Shown in pieces: positions 29,220 through 39,444 of a stretch of 64,000 bases of DNA. Every line of letters starts with the position of its first letter. The first letter of the stretch is position 1. Where the stretch lies: positions 1,922,001 to 1,986,000 of the forward strand of contig NZ_CP096884.1 in the NCBI RefSeq assembly GCF_023273855.1, given 5' to 3'. A model generated the notes under the pieces. The model had not been told where the DNA came from, ran no database searches, and saw nothing but the letters and a program-made list of their open reading frames with translations. Made by a program: the position numbers and the translations under genes. This DNA is from Seonamhaeicola sp. ML3. GTDB lineage: Bacteria; Bacteroidota; Bacteroidia; Flavobacteriales; Flavobacteriaceae.

Positions 29220-29267
29220 ATCATATTTTGCTCCCACAATAAATATGTGGTTTGGTAGCAAGATGAT
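29220..29267 (+). promoter_or_regulatory. three-part stem directly upstream of rplQ
   Basis: Three nested 5-base helices can form: ATCAT / ATGAT (29220-29224, 29263-29267), TTGCT / AGCAA (29228-29232, 29257-29261) and CCACA / TGTGG (29234-29238, 29246-29250). The structure ends 12 bases before the rplQ ATG and has no U run, so a translational control site is more likely than a terminator. Confidence 0.45.
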
Positions 29268-29279
29268 AAAACAAATGTC

Positions 29280-29753
29280 ATGAGACACGGAAAAAAATTC
29301 AACCACTTAGGTAGAAAAACTGCTCACAGAAAAGCAATGTTAGCTAATATGGCTTGTTCTTTAATTGAGCACAAACGTATTAACACAACAGTTGCTAAAG
29401 CAAAAGCTTTGAAACAATTTGTTGAGCCTTTAGTTACTAAATCTAAAGAAGACACAACTCACAACAGACGTCAAGTTTTCGCTAAATTAAGACAAAAAGA
29501 TGCTGTTACCGAGTTGTTTAGAGATGTAGCCGTAAAGGTAGGTGATAGACCAGGTGGATACACCAGAATTATTAAGTTAGGAAACCGTCTAGGTGATAAC
29601 GCCGATATGGCTATGATTGAGCTTGTAGATTACAACGAAATTTACAATGCAGATAAGCCTAAGAAGAAAACTACTAGAAGAAGTAGAAGAGGTGGTAGTA
29701 AACCTGTTGCTGCTCCTGTAGAAACTTCAGCAACTAACGAAGAGGAAGAATAA
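29280..29753 (+). CDS. rplQ: 50S ribosomal protein L17, with basic/acidic C-terminal extension
   Basis: A 157-residue L17 located near the tunnel exit. The core spans about residues 1-120 ([21 protein letters not shown] at the start, then the [18 protein letters not shown] block). The last 37 residues are an extension rich in Lys and Arg, then Ala and Thr, ending EEEE. Such tails are common in Bacteroidota L17. It is the last gene of the superoperon and is followed by a terminator. Confidence 0.97.
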   Translation: MRHGKKFNHLGRKTAHRKAMLANMACSLIEHKRINTTVAKAKALKQFVEPLVTKSKEDTTHNRRQVFAKLRQKDAVTELFRDVAVKVGDRPGGYTRIIKLGNRLGDNADMAMIELVDYNEIYNADKPKKKTTRRSRRGGSKPVAAPVETSATNEEEE

Positions 29754-29776
29754 ATGTTAATAAGCATTTAATATAT

Positions 29777-29812
29777 AAAGGATGAACTATTTTTAGTTTA
29801 TCCTTTTTTTTT
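29777..29812 (+). terminator. terminator of the ribosomal superoperon
   Basis: AAAGGATGAACTA at 29777-29789 pairs with TAGTTTATCCTTT at 29794-29806, with one G-U pair and a TTTT loop, and is followed by a T run to 29812. It lies 23 bases after the rplQ stop codon. Confidence 0.85.
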
Positions 29813-29867
29813 GAATTTTTGCAAAACCTTTGTTCCCTCCATAGGGGAATCCATTAAAAAGTTTAAG

Positions 29868-30971
29868 ATGAAGTATCAAAAAAAGCAAGATGCCGTAGTT
29901 CTTTTAGCAGACGGCACGATTTTTTACGGAAAAGCAGTAGGAAACAAACAAGGCACAGCTTTTGGTGAAGTGTGTTTTAATACGGGTATGACTGGTTACC
30001 AAGAAATTTTTACAGATCCGTCTTATTTTGGGCAGATTATGGTAGCTACAAATGCACACATTGGTAATTACGGTACAAATGAAGACGAAGTAGAATCAGA
30101 TTCAGTTAAGATAGCAGGTCTAATAGTTAAGAATTTCAGTTACGAGTTTTCTAGAGATGCAGCAGATAGTTCTTTGGAAGATTTTCTAAATAAGAATAAT
30201 CTTTTCGCAGTTTCAGATGTTGATACAAGAGCACTTGTAAGTTATATTAGAGAGCATGGTGCCATGAATGCTGTAATTAGTACAGAAGTTGACGATATTG
30301 AAGGGTTGAAGAAGCAACTAGCTGAAGTTCCAAGTATGGAAGGTTTAGAGTTGGCTTCTAAAGTTTCAACTAAAGAACCATATTATTTTGGTGATGAGAA
30401 TGCAACTTACAAAGTAGCAGCACTAGATATAGGAATAAAGAAAAATATCCTTAGAAATATTTCCAAAAGGGATGTTTATATTAAAGTGTTCCCATATAAC
30501 TCAAAGTTTGAAGATTTAGAAGCATTTAATCCAGATGGGTATTTCTTGTCGAACGGGCCTGGAGATCCAGAACCTCTAGTAGAAGCCCAAGAGGTAGCAA
30601 AAGAAATCATTAAAAGAGATTTGCCATTATTCGGGATTTGTTTAGGACATCAAGTCATTGCAATTGCTAATGGCGCTACAACCTACAAGATGTATAATGG
30701 GCACCGTGGTATTAACCATCCGGTAAAAAACTTAAAAACAGGTAAAGGAGAAATTACTTCTCAAAACCATGGATTTGCAGTAAAGCGAGAAGATGCAGAA
30801 TCTAATCCGAATTTAGAAATTACTCATGTTCATTTAAATGATAATACAGTGGCCGGTTTAGCAGTTAAGGATAAAAACTGTTTCTCCGTTCAATATCACC
30901 CTGAGGCGAGTCCTGGGCCACATGATTCAGAGTATTTATTTGATCAGTTTATCGAAAATATCAAGAAATAG
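29868..30971 (+). CDS. carA: carbamoyl-phosphate synthase small subunit
   Basis: A 367-residue glutamine amidotransferase subunit that releases ammonia from glutamine for carbamoyl phosphate, the first step of pyrimidine and arginine synthesis. The N-terminal CPSase domain (LADGTIFYGKAVGN, NTGMTGYQEIFTDPSY) and the class I amidotransferase domain with the nucleophile in GICLGHQVIA and the SNGPGDPE loop are present. The His-Glu pair is in QYHPEASPGP. The ATG at 29868 gives the family start; upstream codons back to 29811 fall in the terminator region. No carB gene is adjacent. Confidence 0.96.
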   Translation: MKYQKKQDAVVLLADGTIFYGKAVGNKQGTAFGEVCFNTGMTGYQEIFTDPSYFGQIMVATNAHIGNYGTNEDEVESDSVKIAGLIVKNFSYEFSRDAADSSLEDFLNKNNLFAVSDVDTRALVSYIREHGAMNAVISTEVDDIEGLKKQLAEVPSMEGLELASKVSTKEPYYFGDENATYKVAALDIGIKKNILRNISKRDVYIKVFPYNSKFEDLEAFNPDGYFLSNGPGDPEPLVEAQEVAKEIIKRDLPLFGICLGHQVIAIANGATTYKMYNGHRGINHPVKNLKTGKGEITSQNHGFAVKREDAESNPNLEITHVHLNDNTVAGLAVKDKNCFSVQYHPEASPGPHDSEYLFDQFIENIKK

Positions 30972-30982
30972 TTTTTTAACAG

Positions 30983-31020
30983 AAGTCTTGTGATACAATG
31001 TTTTACAAGACTTTATTGTT
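30983..31020 (+). terminator. possible weak terminator after carA
   Basis: AAGTCTTGT at 30983-30991 pairs with ACAAGACTT at 31005-31013. The following sequence TATTGTTAC is only partly U-rich, so termination may be weak or Rho-assisted. Confidence 0.45.
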
Positions 31021-31089
31021 ACTAAAACGTTATAGATGTTATTTGATTAAATTCTAAATAAACATCTTAATAAAAAGAAGATTAAACCG

Positions 31090-31097
31090 TACATTTG
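31090..31097 (+). promoter_or_regulatory. -7 element of a probable eno promoter
   Basis: TACATTTG matches TAnnTTTG exactly and lies 32 bases before the eno start codon. I do not see a TTG at the usual -33 distance. Confidence 0.5.
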
Positions 31098-31111
31098 AAA
31101 AGTAAAAATAA

Positions 31112-32422
<1,311 letters not shown>

Positions 32423-32450
32423 CAATACTTAGTTTTTATAATTAATACTT

Positions 32451-32484
32451 AAAAGCGATTATTTTTTAATAATCGCTTTTTTTT
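32451..32484 (+). terminator. terminator of eno
   Basis: A perfect 13-base stem, AAAAGCGATTATT (32451-32463) with AATAATCGCTTTT (32468-32480), TTTT loop and continued T run. Confidence 0.9.
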
Positions 32485-32601
32485 GGAATCAATTTTATCA
32501 AATTGCTAATTTAACCAAGCAAAATTGGTTAGGCTTTAATAATCATGAGATATTTCGTAAATTAGCGCTCCTTTAAACAAAATAAATCACAAAAAATACA
32601 C

Positions 32602-33885
32602 ATGTCAGATACTGCTACATTAGAGATTAATGGTGAGAAATACGAACTACCATTAGTTACAGGTACCGAGAATGAAGTTGCAATAGATATTAAGGCTTTA
32701 AGAGGAGCCAGCGGATTGATAACCCTAGATCCAGGATACAAGAATTCTGGCTCATGTGAAAGTGGTGTTACGTTTCTAGATGGTGAAAAAGGAATTTTAA
32801 GATATAGAGGGTATTCTATTGAGGAGTTAGCCGAAAAAGCTGATTTTTTAGAAGTTACTTACCTTTTGATTTTTGGTGAATTACCAACCGCTGAGGAATT
32901 GCAAAAATTCCATGCAGATATCATGGATAATTCTATGGTAGATGAAGATGTACACAAGATTCTTGATGCATTCCCTAAGAATGCGCACCCTATGGGAGTT
33001 TTATCTTCTCTTACAAGTGGTTTAATTGCCTTTCATCCATCTTCTGTAAATATTGACTCTTCAGAAGATATGTATCAGGCTATTGTGAGAATACTAGGAA
33101 AGTTTCCTGTACTTGTAGCATGGGTAATGCGTAAAAAGATGGGATTGCCGCTTAACTATGGTTCAAAGAAACTAGGTTATGTTGAGAACATTATGAAAAT
33201 GATGTTTGAACAACCTAATGAGGATTATGAAATGAACGAAATCGTTAAAAATGCATTAGACAAATTATTGATTTTACATGCCGATCATGAGCAAAACTGT
33301 TCTACTTCTACTGTTAGAATTGTAGGGTCTTCTCATGCTGGATTGTTTGTTTCATTGTCTGCTGGTATTTCTGCACTTTGGGGGCCGTTGCACGGTGGTG
33401 CTAACCAAGCGGTATTGGAAATGTTAGAAGCTATAAAAGAAGACGGTGGTGATACAAAAAAATATATGGCCAAAGCCAAGGATAAGTCAGATCCTTTCCG
33501 TTTAATGGGGTTTGGGCATAGAGTATATAAAAACTTTGACCCAAGAGCTAGAATCATTAAAAAGGCAGCTGATGAAGTGTTAGGAGACTTAGGTGTTGTA
33601 GACCCAATTTTAGATATCGCTAAAGGATTGGAACAAGAAGCTCTAAGTGATCCGTATTTTGTAGATAGAAAATTATACCCTAACGTAGATTTTTACTCAG
33701 GGATTATTTATAGAGCTATGGGTATACCAGTAGAGATGTTTACTGTTATGTTTGCTCTAGGACGTCTTCCTGGTTGGATTGCACAATGGAGAGAAATGCG
33801 ATTAAGAAAAGAGCCTATTGGTAGACCAAGACAACTTTACATTGGTGAAACAGAAAGAAGTTTTAAGCAAATCTCAGAACGATAG
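32602..33885 (+). CDS. gltA: citrate synthase
   Basis: A 427-residue type II citrate synthase that condenses acetyl-CoA and oxaloacetate at the entry of the TCA cycle. Catalytic segments are present: GSSHAGLFVSLSAGISALWGPLHGGANQAVLEML with the active-site His, GFGHRVYKNFDPRA with the second His, and the Asp in NVDFYSGIIYRAMG. The N-terminal beta-rich extension of the hexameric type is visible (SDTATLEINGEKYELP). It lies between two terminators and is probably transcribed alone. Confidence 0.98.
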   Translation: MSDTATLEINGEKYELPLVTGTENEVAIDIKALRGASGLITLDPGYKNSGSCESGVTFLDGEKGILRYRGYSIEELAEKADFLEVTYLLIFGELPTAEELQKFHADIMDNSMVDEDVHKILDAFPKNAHPMGVLSSLTSGLIAFHPSSVNIDSSEDMYQAIVRILGKFPVLVAWVMRKKMGLPLNYGSKKLGYVENIMKMMFEQPNEDYEMNEIVKNALDKLLILHADHEQNCSTSTVRIVGSSHAGLFVSLSAGISALWGPLHGGANQAVLEMLEAIKEDGGDTKKYMAKAKDKSDPFRLMGFGHRVYKNFDPRARIIKKAADEVLGDLGVVDPILDIAKGLEQEALSDPYFVDRKLYPNVDFYSGIIYRAMGIPVEMFTVMFALGRLPGWIAQWREMRLRKEPIGRPRQLYIGETERSFKQISER

Positions 33886-33910
33886 TATTTTTCGAATACT
33901 AAAATATATT

Positions 33911-33946
33911 AAGCCTCATGATTTATTCATGGGGCTTTTTCTTTTT
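33911..33946 (+). terminator. terminator of gltA
   Basis: AAGCCTCATGA (33911-33921) pairs with TCATGGGGCTT (33928-33938) with one G-U pair, followed by a run of T broken by one C. Confidence 0.85.
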
Positions 33947-33992
33947 GTTGGGGCAATTGTTTGTAATTAATCGATTATTGTTTTTTTATCCT

Positions 33993-34000
33993 TAGTTTTG
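33993..34000 (+). promoter_or_regulatory. -7 element before the amidinotransferase-family gene
   Basis: TAGTTTTG fits TAnnTTTG exactly and lies 23 bases before the ATG at 34024. No -33 TTG is seen at 19-21 bases. Confidence 0.45.
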
Positions 34001-34023
34001 GTTTCTCGAAACCCCAAGGTTTA

Positions 34024-34935
34024 ATGGAACTACATATTCAAAATGAAACTTCAAGACTTCGCGCTGTAATTTTAGGAACAGCAGAAAGTTGCGGCCCTAC
34101 TCCAAAAGTTGAAGATTGCTACGATCCTAAAAGTATTGAGCATGTATTAGCAGGAACCTATCCAAAAGAAGAGGATATGATTTTGGAAATGGAAACGGTA
34201 GCTAAAGTTTTAAAGAAACATGGTGTTACCGTTTACAGGCCAGACGTGTTAAGGGACTGTAATCAAATATTTTCGAGGGATATTGCTTTTGTAATTGCAA
34301 ATAAAATGATCAAAGCCAATATTTTGCCTGATAGAGATAAAGAAATAGAAGCGATAAGATATGTTTGGAATAAAGTTGAAAAAAAGAATAGAATCATTTT
34401 ACCAGATGAATGCCATGTTGAAGGCGGAGATGTGATGCCTTGGAACGATTATATTTTTATAGGAACTTATACTGCTGAAGATTATCCAGATATTATTACT
34501 GCTAGAACCAATATTCATGCAGTAAATGCCATCCAAGAGTTATTTCCCAAAAAAAAAGTAAAGGCCTTCGAGCTTCGAAAATCAAATACAGATCCTCGAG
34601 AAAACGCCCTTCATTTAGATTGTTGTTTTCAGCCCATTGGCAAAGACAAAGCCATAATTCATAAAAATGGGTTTTTAATTGAAAGTGAATATGAATGGTT
34701 GGTTAATTTCTTCGGAAAGGAAAATATCTTTGAAATTGATAAAAATGAAATGTATAATATGTACTGTAATGTTTTTTCAATTTCTGAAGATGTCATTATC
34801 TCAGAACAAAATTTCACCCGATTGAACAACTGGTTAAGAGACCAAGGCTTTTTCGTAGAAGAAGTACCTTATGCTGAAATTGGTAAACAAGAAGGACTAC
34901 TGCGTTGTACAACTATGCCTTTGATTAGGGATTAG
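34024..34935 (+). CDS. arginine deiminase/amidinotransferase-superfamily hydrolase (DDAH-like)
   Basis: A 303-residue member of the guanidino-group-modifying superfamily, which includes arginine deiminase, dimethylarginine hydrolase and amidinotransferases. These enzymes use Cys, His and acidic residues to attack the guanidinium carbon. Visible are the acidic motif CHVEGGDVMPW (about 125-135), the His in ENALHLDCCFQ and the catalytic Cys in GLLRCTTMPL near the C terminus. The exact substrate (arginine, methylarginine or citrulline) cannot be fixed. A second member of the superfamily lies at 36428, so the two may serve one pathway. Confidence 0.85.
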   Translation: MELHIQNETSRLRAVILGTAESCGPTPKVEDCYDPKSIEHVLAGTYPKEEDMILEMETVAKVLKKHGVTVYRPDVLRDCNQIFSRDIAFVIANKMIKANILPDRDKEIEAIRYVWNKVEKKNRIILPDECHVEGGDVMPWNDYIFIGTYTAEDYPDIITARTNIHAVNAIQELFPKKKVKAFELRKSNTDPRENALHLDCCFQPIGKDKAIIHKNGFLIESEYEWLVNFFGKENIFEIDKNEMYNMYCNVFSISEDVIISEQNFTRLNNWLRDQGFFVEEVPYAEIGKQEGLLRCTTMPLIRD

Positions 34936-36288
34936 TTGACACTAGAGTCTTTGAACGATAAATTTTAGTATTTTCAAATTCATCTAAATCAATACTAATG
35001 ATTTTATTTGCTGAAGACCGAGAATATTCATTTTCTACATAACCACCTATGAGATAAATTTTATCATTGTAATAATGCATGGCACAACCGTCAAATTGTA
35101 TCGAAATTTTATACTCATTTAGGGTTTTTGTGTTTGTGTTATATGTGAGTAGTGAGCCCTTGTCGTAAATATAAATAATACTGTTATTGAAAGTTAAAGC
35201 GGGTGAAGCAATACCATAGAATAATTTTCCATCAGTATTCCAGTTTCCTGTTTTTATGTTGTAAGACTCAATAGTATTCAAAGCCGTTTTATTGTATCCT
35301 CCAATCAGATAAATCGTATTGTCAACAACAACACATTTACTTCTTTTGGACTTAACATTTCAGGAAGCTCATACCAGTATCCAGTTTCGGTATTGTACAT
35401 ATGTACTTTCTTGGAGTATTTTTTTGTGCCTTTTTTATTCTGGCTTACCGACCCTCCCATTACTATAATATTTTTGTTAAAACTAAATGAAGCAAAATTT
35501 ACGGCTTGGTGAGGGTTTGTGTAATCGATTTGAACACTATCGGTAACAATATTATAAACTTCAATAGTGTTGTCTAGGTATTCTTTTTTTCTATCAAATG
35601 ACAAGTGTTTACCTCCTATGTTATATAAATTTCCATCGATATAATTGGTGTTGTGATAAGCTCTTTTTTCAAACATCTTTTCTTTTAATTTCCATGAATT
35701 ATTTGTAATGTCATATATCTGTAAGCTGTTATCATAACTTTCAAAAGTTGGATTTATTCGCATTCTTCTCAGTAAATCCCCAAAAGTAGCATTGGGCATG
35801 TTTTGAATTTCAATGAGAGCCCTTTTCCCATTATCTTCTATGTAACTTCGGTCTCCACAGGAAATATAAATTTTTGAGTCTATTAATAGTGATCCAAAAG
35901 CATATACTTGTTCTTTAAGTCGACCAAGCATTTTAAATTTAAGTTTTGGTTTTAGTTCTCTTTCAGAAGTAATATAGACTGGGGCAATGCTTTCAGATTT
36001 AGGGGCAAGAAGTATAATGTAATTTTTAGATTTTAATTGATTGTATGTTAAGGTTTTAGAAGAGTATCCAATACAAGAAACAAGAATAGTGTCTTTAGCT
36101 TTTAATTTTTGGTTTAGTTTTAAAATAAATTCACCTTTCTCATTGGTGATTGAACCTTCTTTTCTGTTTTCTAGATAAATGGAAACACTATGTATTGGTG
36201 TTTTTGTTTCCAGATCTAAAACAGTGCCTTTAATATTTTGTCCTAAAACCGTAAAACTAGTCAATAAAAACAGTAAGATTATTTTCAT
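34925..36288 (-). pseudogene. kelch-repeat protein with carboxypeptidase-regulatory-like domain, split by a frameshift
   Basis: One gene appears as two pieces. The first (36288 to 35305) has a signal peptide (FLLTSFTVLGQ), a CarboxypepD_reg-like domain (KGTVLDLETKTPIHSVSIYLEN, about 20-95) and the first kelch-type repeats. It runs out of frame after MLSPK and stops at TIRFI. In the next frame VVVDNTIYLIGGYNKTALNTI continues the kelch pattern and runs to 34925. One extra A in the AAAA run (TTTT at 35344-35347 on the plus strand) restores a single 454-residue frame. This is a real frameshift, a phase-variable tract or a sequencing error. Confidence 0.8.
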
Positions 36289-36403
36289 TTGGTTGGTTTT
36301 AATTTATTACAACAAAAAATATACCAAAATCGTGTAATTTGTACAAGGATTTAAGATGTTAACACGATGCTGTTCAGCCATCACATCGTTTAATAATTAA
36401 TCC

Positions 36404-36411
36404 TATTTTTG
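36404..36411 (+). promoter_or_regulatory. -7 element before ctlX-like gene
   Basis: TATTTTTG matches TAnnTTTG exactly and lies 16 bases before the ATG at 36428. The -33 position has no TTG. Confidence 0.5.
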
Positions 36412-36427
36412 TTATTTAAAATTAAAA

Positions 36428-37366
36428 ATGCAACAAACAACAAATACTATATTGATGATTCGTCCTATAAATTTCAGGATGAATGAGCAAACTGCTGTGA
36501 ATAACTATTATCAAAAAGTGATTGATGGTTTATTGCCAGCTTCGGTGAATAGGAAGGCACAGGAAGAATTCGATTTATTTGTTGATACGTTAAAGTCTTT
36601 TGGCATAAATGTGATTGTGGTATCTGATACGGATGAATTTGATACGCCCGATTCTATTTTTCCAAATAATTGGATTTCATTTCATGAAGACGGAACGGTT
36701 GGGATTTATCCCATGTTTGCAGAAAACAGAAGGCATGAAAGAAGGGAAGACGTCCTAACTATTTTAGAGGAACAAGGTTTTCAAATTGAAAATATTGTTG
36801 ATTACGCTTCAGCTGAGGAAGAAGATATTTTTTTAGAAGGTACAGGGAGTTTATTATTGGATAGAGTGAACAGGAACGCCTACTGTGCTTTATCAGAAAG
36901 AGCAGATGAAGGTTTATTTATAGAGTTTTGTGAAGATTTTGATTATAACCCTATAGTTTTTACGGCGAATCAAACTGTAAATACCCAAAGGAAAGCTATT
37001 TATCATACCAATGTGATGATGTGTTTGGCCGAAACATTTTCCGTCATTTGTTTAGAGGCCATAGATGACAAAAAAGAACGAAAAAATGTAATAAAACATT
37101 TAAAGGAAACAGGTAAAGAAATCATTTCTATTTCTGAAGAACAAGTCAATTGTTTTGCGGGTAACATGTTGCAGGTTAAAGGACGGGATAATCAATTGTA
37201 TTTGGTGATGAGTAAAGCTGCTTATGAAAGTCTTACAACGAAGCAGATAAAACAAATAGAAAAACATTGCCCTATAATTTCAAATTCTCTAGATACCATT
37301 GAGGCTTGTGGCGGTGGAAGTGCCAGATGTATGATGGCAGAGGTATTTTTACCTAAAACTAATTAA
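36428..37366 (+). CDS. ctlX: CtlX-like citrulline/arginine-deiminase-related hydrolase
   Basis: A 312-residue protein of the same guanidino-hydrolase superfamily as the gene at 34024, but of another branch. The start ILMIRPINFRMNEQTAVNNYYQ, the block IFPNNWISFHEDGTVGIYPMFAENRR, the acidic motif LEGTGSLLLDR, the His in YHTNVMMCL and the C-terminal Cys in CGGGSARCMMAEVFLP agree with the CtlX (citrulline utilisation) group. The name is by recall of the family, not by search. Its stop overlaps the end of the convergent kinase gene by a few bases. Confidence 0.8.
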   Translation: MQQTTNTILMIRPINFRMNEQTAVNNYYQKVIDGLLPASVNRKAQEEFDLFVDTLKSFGINVIVVSDTDEFDTPDSIFPNNWISFHEDGTVGIYPMFAENRRHERREDVLTILEEQGFQIENIVDYASAEEEDIFLEGTGSLLLDRVNRNAYCALSERADEGLFIEFCEDFDYNPIVFTANQTVNTQRKAIYHTNVMMCLAETFSVICLEAIDDKKERKNVIKHLKETGKEIISISEEQVNCFAGNMLQVKGRDNQLYLVMSKAAYESLTTKQIKQIEKHCPIISNSLDTIEACGGGSARCMMAEVFLPKTN

Positions 37367-39444
37367 GCGTCTGATGGTCTCGATTTTGGTAACTGCACGT
37401 AAAACGTACTACCAACATTTGCCGTACTTTCTACCCAAATTTTCCCATGGTTTAGTTCAACCAGTTCTTTACAGATAGAAAGCCCTAGGCCGGTACCCTT
37501 TTCGTTGTTGGTTCCAGTAGTTGTGAAGGAAGTGTTCTTAAACAACTTTTCCATATTCTCTTTAGAAATACCTATTCCAGTATCGGCAATACTAACAATA
37601 CAACTCCCATTACTGATATGGTTTGATATGGTAATCGTGTCACCACTCTTACAGAATTTAATAGCGTTGGCTAGTAGATTTTGAATCACAATTTCAAACA
37701 TACTTCTATCGGCATAAGCAAAATCCCTGAGAGAATGGTCTACTAATGTAATTCCTTTACTTTCCATTCTATTGTCAACAAGTTTAATTTTATCCTCAAA
37801 TACTTCTTGTACATCAAATAAGCTAGGTTTTGGTTCTAAGGCGTGCATTTGAGATTTAGACCAGTTTAGCAAATTAAAAAGTAATAAAGAGGCACTGTGG
37901 GCATTCTCACTTAATTCAGGTATAAGGTTATCAAACTCTTCTCTAGAAAGAGAGCCATCACGTAATAATTCAATAAAGCCGTTGATGGAAGAGAGGGAAT
38001 CCTTCAAATCATGAGAAACAATAGAGAATAGTTTGTCCTTCACATTATTTACATTCTCTAGGTGTTTGGTCTGTTCCTGGAAAGCTTGGTTCTGTAATTT
38101 AATCTTAATATTCTTCTCTTCGAGTTCTTGCATATACTTAATACTACTGTTTCGTCTTAAGTATATTAAAACAAGAAACGTAGTAACAATAGCAAGGGCA
38201 GCCAATAAACCATAAAAGATAAGTTTGTACTTATCTAATTTTGAATTTATTTGAGCTGTTTCCGAAGTAGCTGCATTAGTATCTTTTTGTGGAATGGCCT
38301 TTTCTTTTGGCTTATCAAAGTTTGGGTCAAATTCAAGAGGAATATTAGGTTTTGTGTTTTTTGTTAAAATATTCTCGCTTTCGATTTGGTCTTTCAGGTT
38401 GTAATATTCCCGTTGCCAGACAAATGCCCTGTCAAACCTACGTCTTATAGAGTCTAAGGTTTTCCTAAGTTTGTAATGTTTTAATAACTCTTGTTTGTTG
38501 TTTAGTTCTTTGGCAATAACTCCAGCCTCTATAAGCTGTTTTTCCGCAACTACTAATCTGTTTTGTTGAATGTTTAAGTCTCCTAAGTAATTATAGGCAA
38601 TTAGCAAGTTAGCCTTGTCGTTATTTCTAAAAGCAGTATTGTAACCTTTAATGAGGTACTCGGTCGCTTTATCGTAATTGTTGAACAATAAATATTCACC
38701 ACCTAATTTGGGGTAAATAGCAGCTTTAATAGAATCATGGGTATTCGTTGCCAATACTTTCTCGTAATACTCAATAGCTTTTCTATGCTCTTTTTTGAAG
38801 GAATATAACTCGGCTAGATTTTTATGCGAAATGTTAATGCCTTTCTTGTCGTTGAGTTGTAGCTGAATAAGCAATGCTTTTTCAAAGTACTCAATAGCTT
38901 TGTCGTTAGCTTTTATGTTTTTGTATGCTTTTGCTAAACTACTATATGCTAGTTTAAGTTCTTTTTGTAGACCTCTGTTTTCAAGTTCCTCAATTGAGGC
39001 TAGAGCGTATTGAAGTCCTAAAGCATAGTTTCCGCGTTTAATTTCTATAAGACCAATGCTGTTGTTTACTTTCGCAACATTTAATGTGTCACCTAGCGAT
39101 TTAAAAAGAGATTTGGCTTTTTCGTAACCGTCAAGAGCATTGATGAAATCATTTTTTTGGGAATAGATAAGAGCTTTGTAGTATGTGATTTGAGCAATTC
39201 CTTTGTCATATTTTATACTACTAGATAGCTTTTCGCTCTGTACAATATACTTCAGGGCTCTGTCGTATTCGCCCATCTCGTAAAGAGATTCTATAAGTTT
39301 CAATGAAGTATCGACTTTAAGGGAGTCTTGAGTTTGGTAAGCTAGTTCAATTGAGAGGCTATCTATGTTATTGGTTTGGGAAAAACCAATGCACATGGAT
39401 AAACAAAAAATTAAAGTAAATACTTTCCTCATCAATTTTAACAT
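37363..39444 (-). CDS. TPR-containing sensor histidine kinase
   Basis: A 693-residue kinase. The ATG at 39444 gives a signal peptide ending GFSQ; a TTG at 39459 is in frame but not needed. About six TPR units fill residues 25-330 (for example KAYKNIKANDKAIEYFEKALLIQL). A transmembrane helix follows (LIFYGLLAALAIVTTFLVLIYL, about 410-430), then a coiled coil, a HisKA domain with VSHDLKDSLSSINGFIELL holding the phosphoacceptor His, and a HATPase domain with NLLANAIKFC and GTGLGLSICKELV. There is no receiver domain and no response-regulator gene nearby, so its partner is unknown. Confidence 0.92.
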   Translation of the reverse strand: MLKLMRKVFTLIFCLSMCIGFSQTNNIDSLSIELAYQTQDSLKVDTSLKLIESLYEMGEYDRALKYIVQSEKLSSSIKYDKGIAQITYYKALIYSQKNDFINALDGYEKAKSLFKSLGDTLNVAKVNNSIGLIEIKRGNYALGLQYALASIEELENRGLQKELKLAYSSLAKAYKNIKANDKAIEYFEKALLIQLQLNDKKGINISHKNLAELYSFKKEHRKAIEYYEKVLATNTHDSIKAAIYPKLGGEYLLFNNYDKATEYLIKGYNTAFRNNDKANLLIAYNYLGDLNIQQNRLVVAEKQLIEAGVIAKELNNKQELLKHYKLRKTLDSIRRRFDRAFVWQREYYNLKDQIESENILTKNTKPNIPLEFDPNFDKPKEKAIPQKDTNAATSETAQINSKLDKYKLIFYGLLAALAIVTTFLVLIYLRRNSSIKYMQELEEKNIKIKLQNQAFQEQTKHLENVNNVKDKLFSIVSHDLKDSLSSINGFIELLRDGSLSREEFDNLIPELSENAHSASLLLFNLLNWSKSQMHALEPKPSLFDVQEVFEDKIKLVDNRMESKGITLVDHSLRDFAYADRSMFEIVIQNLLANAIKFCKSGDTITISNHISNGSCIVSIADTGIGISKENMEKLFKNTSFTTTGTNNEKGTGLGLSICKELVELNHGKIWVESTANVGSTFYVQLPKSRPSDA

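Noticed and set aside
36364-36388. CGATG / CATCG pairing upstream of the ctlX-like gene
   Set aside because: Short stem and long loop, lying before the -7 element; no support as a regulator site.
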